A DNA stretch of 64,000 nt from Shinisaurus crocodilurus (lineage: Eukaryota; Chordata; Lepidosauria; Squamata; Shinisauridae). The stretch spans positions 184,277,470 to 184,341,469 of the forward strand of contig CM037880.1 in assembly GCA_021292165.1 (NCBI GenBank). The letters are read 5' to 3'. The translations under genes were made by a program, and so were the position numbers. Shown piece after piece: positions 23,171 through 35,079 of the stretch (its first letter is position 1; each line of letters starts with the position of its first letter). A model generated the notes under the pieces. That model ran no database searches and had not been told where the DNA came from. It worked only from the letters and a program-made list of their open reading frames with translations.

Positions 23171-25490
23171 TGTCTTACTTAGACAAAGGCTAAAACTCCC
23201 AAGAATACCCCTCCATTATTGATAAGTTTCCATCAATAAATCTGGACTTTTTTTTGCAAAAGAAAGTGATACTGGAAATTCTGTCATGAAACTCCCATAT
23301 CATGTCTAGTTTGACTTCTTTTCCCCCACTGAGGAGGGAATGCCTTCTTCTAAGTTAAGACCATCTGTTAATTTCCAGGTATATTTTAAAAGCAGGGTGG
23401 GAAGAAGGAATTTAAATGCAAGGCTTGATGAATTAACTCTAGTTTTCACAATTATGTTTTTGCTTGAAACTTGATATTTTGCTTGAAACTTCTAGGCAGG
23501 AATGAAAACAGGCATATCAAGCAGCACAGTGCTATTACTGACATGCAGTGCTTACTGTATAATGGTTCTGCCTCTTCTTTAGTTCTTCAAATATTACATT
23601 TTCTTTAGCAGTCCAGTATTAATAACCAGATGTGATCTTCTCCCTGTATAAAGGTCATGCTGGCTGGGCAGGTCAGCCTGTTTGTCTTTGCGCATGAACT
23701 GTGAAGTCTATTCAAAATGACAGGTATAGGGAGAAGTGTGTGTGCGTGTGTGTGTGGGGGGGGATATTAACCTCAGCACCACCAAAAGGGACTTTTCCCT
23801 GCTGGGAGCAAAGGCCAGCAGGAGCTTCTCCCTCCCCCCCTTTAGCACTCCTCTGGACCTTAACTAACTACACAAAAGATGGTGTGCAGCTAAATAAATG
23901 CTCTTCACAACTAATAAATAATTGAAGATAATCATTTATCAATAACTATATATATTTGTTCTCAGCTGATCAAAGTATAGCATTATTTAATGAATAAACC
24001 AAGCATTCTCTCACCATTTATTTTATTTTGCAACTTAATTATTTTAAATAGCTAAAGTTCTCTTTTTCCTTCTTCTAAATAATGCATTTTTTAAGACACT
24101 GACTATGGAAGTTAGGTATTTCGGATACTTCCGCCCACCCCCCTCCAGTTAGGAAATATATATCATTTCATTTAGTGCATGTTTTTATTTCGGTTTTACC
24201 ATATATAATATGTCATTTACTTAGCCTTTTTTTCGTTAGGTAAAATATTCAAAAGAAGCAGCTATTTGTTTCTTAATTGATTTTCTACGTTAGTTGTTCA
24301 TTGAATAGATAAGTAGTGCCTGTGATATTTGATTACAGAACAAGGCACCCATTTAACCTTCTGTTCTTTCCTGGCTGGGATTTCAAGTACAATACAATGT
24401 ACCTCCCTTAGGCTCAGTAGGATTAGAATGCTAGCAGTAATCCCTGATGCTATGAAACAGACCTGATAGAACTTCAACTTACTTGTTTAGGATTATGCTC
24501 ATGAATTTCTGCTCATCTAGATGCATTAACTCTTTAAGAGCATGTGGGACACGTGATAGTAAAAAGAAATAAAAATACATGAACTGAAGGCCACTAATGA
24601 GTTTTAAGGACACCATTCTTATTTTACTAACTCAAATGTAAAATTCATGCTGAGTTGTAAATGGATTTTGTAGTACAAATCCTTATAGCGTGGTTCCACT
24701 TACTCCTAGTATTAGACATCTTCTTTGGCACACTAGTAGCTTTAAATAGCTGGTCTTCATTTAGGCATTGACTTTTTCAAAATGAATTTTTAATGAATTT
24801 TAGTGCTCACAGAAGGTGCCAGATTTTAATCTTAGAGGCTCAAGTATTCTGCCAACAGATAGGGCACAGTCAGTATCTGCAGTTCTCTCGCAGCCTCTGA
24901 ATCATGCCTCTAATATGATATGTGGCTACTATCTTCATCACGGAAATGACATTTAATACTCTGGGGCACATCACGTTGGGACCGTTTTCTGACAGTGACA
25001 ACACTGCCAGTTATTAGGGTTATTTTAGGGACATGTTCACCCCAAAGGTTGAGTGGGAGCACCAATTCCTTTCTCATCAACAATCAAGCAGCTGTTATAT
25101 GATTAAGACTAGTAGTTACAACTGACCTGAATCACTACATTTGATTTGATGACCTATATTTCAATGCGGACTGAAGCTAAGCTACACAAAGCACATCCCT
25201 ATGGCAGAGATATGGATTAAGCTTTGACTGGCATGGTAAAAGGCTCCTAGAGGTTGATAACCTCCTGTAAGAGACATAGAATACCCCTTCTCCAACTTCC
25301 CGTTCCTGAGACATGCTTTACCTCATTTGTCTTGTATAATGGTAGAACAATTCCAGAGTTCAAGGGGAAAGCTATAGTACTCAGTTGTGAAAGTTTTAGG
25401 GGGATTTTGGAGGGAACCTTAACAAGAGTGAGTCTGGTTTTCCATGTCTTGTGGTGAGAAGGGAGGGGCATGTGTGAATATTGGGTGCTT

Positions 25491-25541
<51 letters not shown>

Positions 25542-26075
25542 CATGTCTATGGGTGGTAAGCCTAGATGAAGGAAAGTATATGTGTGGTGATCCGGAGGGA
25601 GGGAGGAAAAGAGATGGGGGTGGGGAATGAGTTGGCTGGCAGGATGTGGTGGGAGAGAAAAGGAGTTTGCCTTCTGTAAAATATGTTTCTGCTGGTCCTG
25701 AAAACTCTCAGTTCAAAGGAATAGTTCAGTATGTTGAGGCTCAGACCCCACTTCTGTGTTGTACTCAGTCTTTTGGGCAGTTGATTTCCCATTTGTGACT
25801 AGCCATGAGTCCCATGGCAACCATTTTGTGGTGATGCCAGGTCAGTTTCTCAAATTGCCAAATGTGCCCACAGGCCGCACAAGGTTGCTTACCCTGCTCT
25901 AGTATTTGCTTGTTTCTCTGCCCTCAACATTCCATAGATTTGGGAAACTATGGTTTTGTTCCATTCTAACCACCTCAGAGTGGCTATGGAGAATGCTTTT
26001 GCAGAAATGCATTACTGTATTTTTAGTCAGTTTGTTAATGTTATTTTCTTCTCTTTTGCCATGGAGGATAAGCTA
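23171..26075. other. Unassigned noncoding DNA with microsatellites
   Basis: No exon or complete element was recognised. A TG run followed by a G run lies at 23,738-23,762, and a long TG run followed by a GA run at about 25,491-25,542. Reading frames here are short and domain-free. Confidence 0.5.
25491..25542. repeat. (TG)n(AG)n microsatellite
   Basis: An uninterrupted TG dinucleotide run passes directly into an AG run, read directly from the sequence. A likely length-variable locus. Confidence 0.9.
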
Positions 26076-26079
26076 GAAA

Positions 26080-26292
26080 TGGCTGCTAGCCATGATGGCT
26101 ATGTAATACGTTCAGTATCAGAAGCAATGTGCCTCTGTACACCAGTTGCTGGCGAACCAGAGCAGAAGGCTGCTATTGCACTCATGTCCTGCTTGTGGGC
26201 TTCCCATAAGCATCTGGTTGGCCACTGTGGGAACAGAATGCTGGACTACACAGGCCTTTGGTCTGATCCAGCATGTCTGTCTTATTTCTTTT
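26080..26292 (+). mobile_element. CR1 LINE 3' end fragment
   Basis: Shares a long collinear stretch with 55,170-55,398: a GATGGCTAT start, CAGTATCAGAAGCA, CCAGTTGCTGG, GGCTGCTATTGCACTCATG, CTGCTTGTGGG, TTGGCCACTGTG, AGAATGCTGGACTA, GGTCTGATCCAGCATG. The other copy ends in the TTCTTATG direct repeats typical of CR1 3' termini. Frames of 129, 61 and 99 codons overlapping this piece have no other support and are not genes. Confidence 0.7.
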
Positions 26293-26299
26293 TTTATTT

Positions 26300-27358
26300 G
26301 GAATTCTTGGTCCCCGTTTTCATTTCTTTAAAGATCTAGGAAAACTGGGAAGCCCTTTTTTATTGACAGGCATGTGCCTATATGGCACAGCATCCATCTT
26401 TCAAAAAGTGCAGATCATGTGGGAAAAAGTCTGTACCACTGATGATGAAGTCTTGGTGAGTCCCATTGCCAGCATTTATTGGCATAATAATTATTATACC
26501 CACACACCTTCTCAAAGTGGTATAGGGTGGTGTTTGAAGAGGTTGAGAAAACTGTTAGAGCTCCTATGGTGAATTACTATCGTCAAATTCAGCCATATCC
26601 ATTACAGAGCCCATTAGACGGACTTGCTTGCTGTGGCAGTATTTTCTTCATGTTGGATGAAATTAAACTGTGGAGACTCCAAAGATCTGTACTGGAATTA
26701 GTGTTATTTAATTAACTACATAGTTGGACATGTGTGTGGCGGGGTGGGGAGAAAATTGGTCTTAGAAATTTGCCCTCTGAGGCTAATTCCTCTCCCCCAT
26801 GCAGTCTATGAAGGTGTGTGGGGGCTTTCTCCCACATGTTTAAAGACATGAGCAAAGTGGCTACAGCAGCAACTGTGCAACTCTCACTTGGCTAAGGGGC
26901 TGAAAGTGCATGTGAGCTTGTTCTCTCCACTACCCCCCCCCCCCCAGGCTAGAAAGCCATCAGAGCTTGTCTTGGTCTCTGGGAATCAATGGGGCAAGCT
27001 GAGTTTGACATGAACTCAAGGTGCCCAGTTCCCAGGTAACTGGATTCTAAATTTGCTATGACCACCCAAGAAAGAAACCTTGGGTTCTCACAGAAATTGC
27101 CAAGCTCATTGTGATGAGCAATGAAAGAGGCAACTTCAGTGTTAGGAATCACAAAGAAGGGGGTTGAAAATAAATAAGAACATATCATAATACCATATAT
27201 CTGTTGTATATGCCCACATGCACAATATTGTGTTGCTTTCTGGTCACTCCATATGTCAAGCCTTGGCAAGGATTGGGTTCTAGGCTGTAGGGTTCTGGAA
27301 TCTGGGGAAGATTACTGTCAGTCTGAATGGGCCGGAGGCTGTGTAATTAACAGTAGGT
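26300..27358. other. Unassigned noncoding DNA
   Basis: No recognisable gene. A poly(C) run of about 13 lies at 26,933-26,946. The region ends at the target duplication of the LINE that follows. Confidence 0.5.
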
Positions 27359-27399
27359 AGGGATCAAGGTAGGGACTTTGGTTTATGGCCAGAAACTAT

Positions 27400-30076
27400 T
27401 GGAAAAGACGGAGTTGGTAATAGCAACCCGAACGGACTCTTACTTTTGTCTATATGTGCAGAGCATAATCTCACTATCACAAACACGCTCTTTCAACAAA
27501 AGAATAAGTTTAAAACATCATGGCAGCACCCACGGTCAAAGCACTGGCATCTTCTGGATTATGTAATTGTCCGTGTTAGAGATCGCCGCGATGTACTTCT
27601 TACTAGGGCCATGGTGAGTGCCGACGACTGCTGGACAGACCACCGACTAATCCGGTCCAAAATGGTTATCAACATTGCTCCCCAACGTAGGCTTCAAGGA
27701 AGGAAACCAAGGCGTAAAATGAACATCCAAGTCCTTCAAGATCCTATTAAGCAAACTCGTCTTCAATCTCTTCTTAAGGAACATCTACCTACGGAACCTC
27801 CTGACAACATTGAGGACCATTGGTCTAAGCTGAAAACCTCCATTACTGCAGCTTGTGAACAAACTATTGGATATGAAACTAAGAAACATCAGGATTGGTT
27901 TGATGAAAATGACAATGAGATTAAATATATAATTGACCAAAAAGGAAAGCCTTCCAAATATGGCAAAATGATATTAACTGCGCTGCCAAGAAAAAAACCT
28001 ACGCTAGCGCAAAGGCTGAGGTCCAAAGAAGAACAAGAGAACTTAAGAACGCCTGGTGGAAAAAGAAAGCTGAAGAAATTCAACAACTTGCAGAATCTCA
28101 TGATGCACGGGGCTTTTTTAAGGCCACAAGGGCCATTTATGGACCAAAAACCTATGGTACAAACCCTTTACAATCAAAAGATGGCACCAAACTCTTAAAA
28201 GATAAAGAGTCTATTGCACTGCGTTGGAAAGAGCATTATTATGACCTTTTAAATCGTAAATCTAAGGTGGATAATGAGATTTTTTCGCAAATCCCGCAAA
28301 AACAAATTAAAGAGGAACTTGCAATACTCCCCACTTTGGATGAAGTAAAAAAAGCCATTAATCAAATGAAGAACAACAAAGCTAGTGGACCAGATGGGAT
28401 TCCCGCTGAAATCTTTAAAGAAGGGGGTCCCGAACTTGTACAACATCTTCATAAACTCATCGAAAAAATCTGGATAAGAGAAGAGATCCCAGAAGACTTC
28501 AGGGATGCCATAATTATCACCCTCTTTAAGAAGGGTGATAGAACAGACTGTGGAAACTATCGGGGCATTTCTCTCTTAGCAACCGCAGGTAAAATATTTG
28601 CTAGGATTCTTGCAAACCGTCTTCTATCTATTTCAGAAGAGATCCTCCCTGAAACTCAATATGGTTTCCGCCCCTCTAGAGGGACAGTAGACATGATTTT
28701 TACTGCACGTCAGCTCCAAGAAAAATGCCGGGAGCAAAATCAACCCCTTTATATGGCATTTATCGATTTGGCTAAGGCCTTTGATACTGTAGACCGCACA
28801 GCTCTCTGGACTATCCTTATGAAAATTGGATGCCCCAATAAATTTGTGAATATCTTGCGACTTCTCCATGACAACATGACGGCAACGGTTTTGGACAACA
28901 ACGGCTCTCATGGTGCTCCATTTAAAGTGGGATCAGGTGTTAAACAGGGATGTGTTATCGCCCCAACAGTATTTGCCATTTTCATCGCCATGGTTTTACA
29001 TCTTGTCGAGGGGAAACTTCCCACCGGTGTGGGAATTATATATCGAACAGATGGAAAGCTTTTTAATCTCAGCAGGCTGAAAGCAAAAAGTAAGGTAATT
29101 ACAACCTCCGTCGTGGAACTTCAGTATGCTGATGATAATGTGGTCTCCGCACATTCAGAGGATGATCTCCAAACTATCCTAAATGCTTTTGCAGAAGCAT
29201 ACGAAAAACTTGGTCTCTCACTTAACATCAAAAAAACCAAAGTGCTTCATCAGCAAGTGCAAGCCAATCCTTTGGTGATGCCATCTATCCAGCTTGGCGG
29301 GACAATACTGGAAAACGTCGATCATTTTCTCTATCTTGGCAGCTATCTTTCTGTTACAGCTAACATCGACAGTGAAATCCAGCATCGTCTGAGCTCCGCA
29401 AGTGCCGCATTTTCTCGAATGAAACATAGAGTGTTTCGAGGATCGGGATATTTGTAAGAAGACCAAAACACTGGTTTATGAAGCCATTGTATTACCAACT
29501 TTATTGTATGCCTGCGAAACATGGACTATCTATAAACGTCACTTCCACCTCCTTGAAAGGTTTCATCAACGTTGCCTCCGGAAAATCCTGCAAATTACTT
29601 GGGAAGATAGGCGAACAAATGTCAGTGTACTGGAAGAAGCAAAGACTACTAGCATTGAAAAAATGATCCTTCAACGCCAACTTCAGTGGACCGGTCATGT
29701 TGTTCGAATGCCTGACTGCTGTCTCCCAAAGCAGTTACTTTACTCCCAACTCAAGGATGGAAAGCGGAATATCGGTGGTCAATATAAGAGGTTTAAAGAT
29801 GTTCATAAGGCTAATCTAAAAAAATGCAATATAAACATCGAAAACTGGGAAGCTCTGGCCCATGAACGATCTAAATGGAGGTTGGCCTTTCACAAAGGTT
29901 CCATGGACTTTGAAGAAGCCCGAGTGCAAGGTGAAAGGGAGAAACGTGCTAAGCGAAAAGCACGTCAAATGAATCCTTTACAGGACCATCTTCTATCTGG
30001 TAACCTGTGTCCTCACTGTGGGAAGCTGTGTGGATCTAGAATTGGCCTCCACAGTCACTTACGGACTCATCGCTAG
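27400..30076 (+). pseudogene. LINE polyprotein: endonuclease end, RT, CCHH tail
   Basis: The first block (27,446-28,198) shows HWHLLDYVIVRVRDRRD and CWTDHRLI, the last two boxes of an APE endonuclease. The second block (in frame from about 27,950 to 29,457) is the reverse transcriptase, with ASGPDGIPAEIF, NYRGISLLATAGK, QYGFRPSRGTVDMIF, MAFIDLAKAFD, GVKQGCVIAPTVF and LQYADDNV, so the catalytic ADD box is intact. The third block (to 30,076) carries LVYEAIVLPTLLYACETW and ends with CPHCGKLCGSRIGLHSHLRTHR, a zinc-finger-like CCHH pattern. Frame changes lie near 27,945 and 29,436, and one near the start. The N-terminal endonuclease is lost by 5' truncation. Confidence 0.85.
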
Positions 30077-30149
30077 AGTCTACACAATCTTCTTTAGAAT
30101 TTCCTCCTTTTATCCCGGAAGACAATCTTACTCGGTCACGAGTGATCGC

Positions 30150-30164
30150 CTGATGATGATGATG
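30150..30164. repeat. (GAT)n 3' tail of the young LINE
   Basis: Five GAT-type triplets end exactly where the target duplication starts, so this is the element's own 3' terminus rather than an independent microsatellite. Confidence 0.75.
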
Positions 30165-30174
30165 AGGGATCAAG

Positions 30175-32160
30175 ATCCAGTCCAGCAAATCAGGAACAGA
30201 GGTGCCCAGCTAGTGTGTAGTTAAAAAACTAGGACTGGACCAGACCCCTATGGAACTGCTGTTTCTTCTGAATTGGGTGGGGGATTTGAGGGGAGTTGGG
30301 GCCCCAAGACATTATAGCAGGTTTCAGAGTTGCTTACTTGGCATTGTTCAGTCAGTGGTGGCTTTCCCTATTTCCCCCTTTAAAAAAATATAGCTTAAAA
30401 GCTGCCAGCTCTTCTGGCTACTTTGGTGGCTACAGTGGGAGTGAAGTTCTGGGGAGGAAACATGGTGGCAGCCAGAGATCTGCTGCTGCTGCCACCAAAG
30501 CTGCCATTACAGTCTGCAGATTTCAAACTGTTTTTAAAAGGTATGGGGGGAATGGACGAAACTGTCACCAAACAACACATTTAAGTTTGGGGGCTCAGAA
30601 TCATGTTCCCTGAGTCACCGACCCTAAATAATCAATTTGCTACCCATGAATAGAGATGACGAATTGGGTTGGCTGTTTCTGTACAGCCGTAGTCAAAATC
30701 AAGTGTTGAGTTCAGAACAGCAAACAAGAATCTGAGGTGTAGGGTAGAGACAGGTGCATGGTCAAACCCACACATGGGAAAGATCCACTCTAGCAACAGA
30801 CAATCAGAAAGGACAGAAGCAGATGTGTAGTCAAGAACCTAGACAGCAATCAGGAAAAGGGGCTAAGAGCTTAGGCAGTGTCCTCACACCAGAGTTGTTG
30901 CTCAGACCAAGAATCAAGCTCTAAAGCTAGATTTCTAGGCTTGGTTGACAGGGATTAGCCTTGGAGTCAGTTGGCAATGTCCAGCCATGTTGGTATTGCA
31001 ATTTAGACAGTGCCTTTTCAACCACAAATCTGAGGCTTGCAGTGAGTCAGGAGTTCTGGTAGTGTAGGAGGTATGGTACTGGAATCTGACTGCTGGAAGC
31101 CCCAGTTCAATCCCCCACCCACTGGTGCCTAATACCATCTCAAAAAGATCACAGGGCTGGAAAAGATACAGAAAAGAGAAGCTGAAATGTCAGTATGGAG
31201 CATCTTTCCTTCAAGAAAAGACTAAAGAGGTTGGGACTTAATAGAAATAACTATTAAGAATAGACTTGTGGGTTTATAAAATTATAAACTCTATGGAGAA
31301 AGTGAGCAGAGAAATTGGTTTATTTAAATATTAGAATGTAGGGGTCATCCAGTGGAATTGATTTGTATCTAGTTCAGGACAGATATATTTGGACGATACT
31401 TTGCACATGAAATTACTTGATTCTAGTCCAGCTTGGACACAATGATGAAGCAGTATCCAAGCAAGAAATGTTACTGGATGCCACTTGTCACTGTTTCTTG
31501 GATCGCTATAGTTTGTGCTTTCCTTCAGTGTTGATATAATGCTTGGACTTGTGGAAAAACACATGCTGTCTAGACCAGTACTCATCAAGTCTTATTAAGA
31601 TCAGGGAAAAGTTGGGCAAGTAAGGTCATTGAAGGAAGAGAAAGTGTCAGCATTGTTGAATGAGGCAATGATTAGCTTCTGAAGAAGCCATCTTTACTAT
31701 TTGATGACTGCTTTAACAAGGGCAGTTGTTGCCCTTCCTTCATTGAGAAAAGTAGTAGAGCATGTGGTTGCATCACAACTCCATGCATTTTTGACTGAGA
31801 CACATCCTTCTTTGATGGTGCTGGCTGAAAGATACTAAGAATATTATATAAGATAAATACGATTTTATGAGGCTTATATATTGAAATTCTTTTTTCCTTA
31901 CGATAGTTTTAGTTATGGCTATGGTAAAGTTAATTATTGGGAATATAAGTTGTTTTAACTATTTATTGGTATATTTATTGTTGGACTGTATTTTTTATTA
32001 TGTGATAAAGCTGCCTACAAGCATATTATAATAGTCAGCCATGTAATTCATAAATGAGTCTGTTTTTGGAAGGTTTAAATTAGCAGAATAATAGAATGGG
32101 AAAGCTGGAGGAATTTGTTCTTTATGAATTCCTTTCTGAAATGTCCTGATGCCTGCACCT
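30175..32160. other. Unassigned noncoding DNA
   Basis: Sequence on the right flank of the LINE. No exon, intact element or notable repeat was recognised. Confidence 0.5.
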
Positions 32161-32164
32161 CGTG

Positions 32165-32410
32165 GTCTAATATATGGATTGGAATGTAGCTATCCAACCA
32201 ATTTTACACTTCTCTGAATGTTGCAGTGCAGTTCCCCACAGCTTAAACACATCAAAATATGTATTTAAATGCATATTGTGAGAGAAAATATATGTTTAAA
32301 TGCATTTATTTATTAATTTACATATTAAGGCATATATTTAAGTGCATAGTTTGAGGGAATTAAAATAAAATTTGCAGATCAGTGTGGAAATGGAACAGAA
32401 TTATAGGTAA
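32165..32410. repeat. Dispersed repeat related to 39,118-39,420
   Basis: CTAATATATGGATTGGAATG, then a string of AAATGCATAT/GTGCAT words with AGGGAA, then GTGGAAATGGAA. The same order of phrases (CTAATATGCGGATTGGAAT, AAATGCATATTTTAAGGGAAA, ATATGGAAATGGAAAG) occurs at 39,118-39,420. It is an interspersed repeat of unknown class with an internally repetitive middle. Confidence 0.55.
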
Positions 32411-32416
32411 AAAATA

Positions 32417-32665
32417 CAGTAATACCTTGGATTGCAAGTAACTTGGTTTGAGAGCGTTTTGCAAGACAAGCAAATTTTTAAATATTTATTTAATTTTTTT
32501 TGACTTGATATACAAGCGACGTCTTGCAATACAAGTACTGTAGTACGGCTTAAATTAAAAATGTCTGTACAAAGTTTTTGGGGGGATTTCGTTTTGATAT
32601 AAGAGTGTTTTGGATTACAAGCACGTTTCTGGAACGAATTATGCTCTCAATCCAAGGCATGACTG
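32417..32665. mobile_element. 249-bp TA-flanked MITE, copy 2
   Basis: Ends CAGTAATACCTTGG and CCAAGGCATGACTG, with TA on each side. Same length and nearly the same sequence as 804-1052. Confidence 0.85.
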
Positions 32666-32667
32666 TA

Positions 32668-33000
32668 TAAACATCTGACAGTGATAAAGACTGGAAATAG
32701 ATTCGCCCATTGCTAGATGAAAGGGACCAAAATTATCTAGTCCAGACCTTTACCATAAGCCTTATAAGCTTTTTATAAGTTGCCCTGTGAAGGCAACTGA
32801 AGGGTGTGGTATAAATTGCAGAAATTAGTGCATAAGGTGAGAGAAGGTATGTGGAACAGGACACATTCTTACCCAATACCAAATAAGATGCACAGATAGA
32901 TTCTAATTTTGGGCAAAACCTATGCATCAAGTAACTTCAAAGGAAATGTAACTGGATGAATCTTCTTGTAACCAAATTTCCTGTCTTTTAGTTTATGGTC
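32668..33000. other. Unassigned noncoding DNA
   Basis: Nothing recognised between the MITE and the hAT-like element that follows. Confidence 0.5.
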
Positions 33001-33009
33001 GTTTTAACC

Positions 33010-33590
33010 CAGGGGTCTTCAAAATAAGGCCCGCGGGCCACATCCGGCCCGCCTTGCCTTTTTATCCGGCCCGGCAGCCAATCAACGGAAGCAGACTTTT
33101 TTTTTACTCTTTCGCTTCAAGCGCCGATTCTTTTGTCGAGTATGCTCATTTGTGTGATGGCAAAAACAAAAGTATATTCGTGTTAGGCACGAAACAATTG
33201 TGCAACTATATATGTAAATACCACCAGCCCTGCCAGGATTATTCATTAATATTCCCCCTTCTTCCTTCCCCATTCCTTTTTCCTTGTGTGTCGTGTCTTT
33301 TTAGATTGTAAGCCTGCAGGCAGGGACTGTCTTGTTAATTGCTGTAAACTGCCCAGAGAGCTTCAGCTATTGGGCGGTATAAAAAATGAAATAAATAAAT
33401 AAATAAATAAAATAACCTTCCATTTAAGGGGGGGGGGGAAATCACCCCTATCAAGTAAAAAAAAAGGGACCCGAGTCCTTTTTTTTTACTTGATCCATTC
33501 GTTCATATTTTTTTCAAACTATAGTCTGGCCCCCCAACAGTCTGAGGGACAATGAACTGGCCCCCTGTTTAAAAAGTTTGAGGACCCCTG
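33010..33590. mobile_element. hAT-like nonautonomous element, 581 bp, 8-bp TSD
   Basis: Starts CAGGGGTCTTCAAA and ends TTTGAGGACCCCTG, inverted termini, with TTTTAACC on both sides (33,002-33,009 and 33,591-33,598). Subterminal words such as GGCCCGCGGGCCACATCCGGCCC on the left and CTGGCCCCCCAACAGTCTGAGGG on the right are the kind seen in vertebrate hAT MITEs. No transposase frame remains. The middle contains the LINE tail at about 33,225-33,412. Confidence 0.9.
33295..33412 (+). mobile_element. L2/CR1-like LINE 3' tail inside the hAT element
   Basis: TTTTTAGATTGTAAGCCTGCAGGCAGGGACTGTCTTG, then CTGTAAACTGCCCAGAGAGC, GGCGGTATAAAAAATG and an AAATAAATAAATAAAT tail. This is the usual 3' end of the L2/CR1-type LINEs in this window. 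It lies wholly within the 581-bp element, so it inserted later or was carried by it. Confidence 0.7.
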
Positions 33591-33663
33591 TTTTAACCCT
33601 TTAAAAAACAACACCCCTATACCTTCATTTTCACATACAGGGGAAAAACAGTTTCTGATTGAA

Positions 33664-33670
33664 TGTGCTG

Positions 33671-33719
<49 letters not shown>

Positions 33720-33815
33720 AATAAATGATGATGATAATAAATTTATTTATTACCCACCTCTCCATCTAGATCGAGGCGGGGAACAGCAGAAAATATAAAA
33801 TACATAAACTGTATC
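33664..33815 (-). mobile_element. LINE 3' tail with (ATG)n microsatellite
   Basis: A run of ATG/GAT triplets (33,671-33,735) is followed by AATAAATTTATTTATTACCCACCTCTCC and TCGAGGCGGGGAACAGC. On the minus strand this reads as the GTTCCCCGCCT...GTAATAAAT 3' end of an L2-type LINE like the one at 55,080-55,145, with the triplet run as its expanded tail. Confidence 0.7.
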
Positions 33816-33819
33816 TGTA

Positions 33820-35075
33820 ACTGAGACACTTAATGGAAATTGCATGATATTCTTCATAAATTGATATATCTCTGCCTAGAATCCTGTGAAGTTCATTTCT
33901 GCTATAACTTCTGGGGAAATGATTCCAGACTTCAATCTTACCTAGTAGTTAAGATCCTCTTCCTGATTTTAACATTTTCTTATTGTTCAGTTTCTGGCTA
34001 TTGGCTCTTTATTCTATATCCTATTTTTAACCTAAACAGTTTGTTTCCTTCTTCATCCATGCATTCAGTTCAGACATTACTATTTAAATCTTCCCCCCAA
34101 ATATCTTTAGAGCTGTCATAAATGTCACTTTCTTTATACAACAAGAGACCTGCAAAATTTTACTGAAAGGATATTTTTATTTTCATGAACACAATACTCA
34201 GAATATGTTCTGCTCTTCCCCACATCTCACAAGATGTGGAGATTTCCAGAGCAAGGTGGGTTGCTAACATTTTGAAATATGTGTTACTGATGCCTGGATG
34301 AGTCCTTGAGTCAGCGCCCACAGAAGCTGCTCTGTTCATCGAAGGTGTACAGTTATTGCATGTGCTTACAAGTCGCCTGCCACCAAGCAATACCATCCAC
34401 ATATGATATCAGGCCACCGCAAATCAATCTAACACAATCAAGACTACTAGGCACTCATACAGCAGAGAGTACAGCTACTAATCCTGTATCTGGTCCCCAA
34501 AGAGAGCAAGTGTACCCCAAGGATGCTTTAGCAAACTCACAGTTCTGTCTGCCTCTCTTGGTCTGATTCTCTCTACTGATACTTCTTTCTCCCCTCCCTC
34601 CTCGCAGAGCTCTAGTATGAGACACTCTCCCCCACCTCTATTTATCTAGGAAAATGTCTCCTAACCATTAGCTTTCATTAAGGAAATTTCAACTAATCAT
34701 CTCAACTTTTAGCAAACTATCAGCTGAACAAAGCATGGTCTCCCAGCAGCCTTAACACAGTAGTTACTGGCAGGTAAAAAATAGATATATAGATCTTTTA
34801 CCTTCTGTTTCTTTATACTTGTGGCTATTAATTAAATTACAAATTAAAAATAAGATAATTACGGTAGTTTAAAATATCAAACAAGTAACTTGTCTATACT
34901 TGTTTGTAGTAGCTGAACTATGCATTATTTATAACATTTTTTTTCTTTTAGGTGGCATCATACTGTTCATATTTTATTATCTATCATTATAGTGTTTTAG
35001 TATGCAAATCCTCTACATTCTCCAATTTCCATTTTGCATATCTCATGTCAGAACTAAATTATGCAATTAATTAAG
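33820..35075. other. Unassigned noncoding DNA
   Basis: No exon or complete element was recognised. Confidence 0.5.
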
Positions 35076-35079
35076 CTAA

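Larger units (their letters stand above)
27369..30164 (+). mobile_element. Young 5'-truncated LINE with 10-bp TSD
   Basis: AGGGATCAAG occurs at 27,359-27,368 and again at 30,165-30,174, directly after a (GAT)n tail at 30,150-30,164, so both borders of a 2.8-kb retrotransposon can be read. It contains the end of an APE-type endonuclease, a complete-looking reverse transcriptase and a C-terminal region ending in a CCHH motif. Only a few single-base frameshifts interrupt the coding frame, which is far fewer than in any other LINE in the window. The spelling of the reverse transcriptase is unlike the L2, CR1 and L1 copies nearby. The clade is not assigned. Confidence 0.85.

Noticed and set aside
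25950..26572. Frames of 129 and 99 codons
   Set aside because: They overlap a CR1 3' untranslated fragment and have no domain or splice context.
33671..33735. (ATG)n array as a CRISPR-like or regulatory repeat
   Set aside because: A plain trinucleotide microsatellite joined to a LINE 3' end; no spacers.
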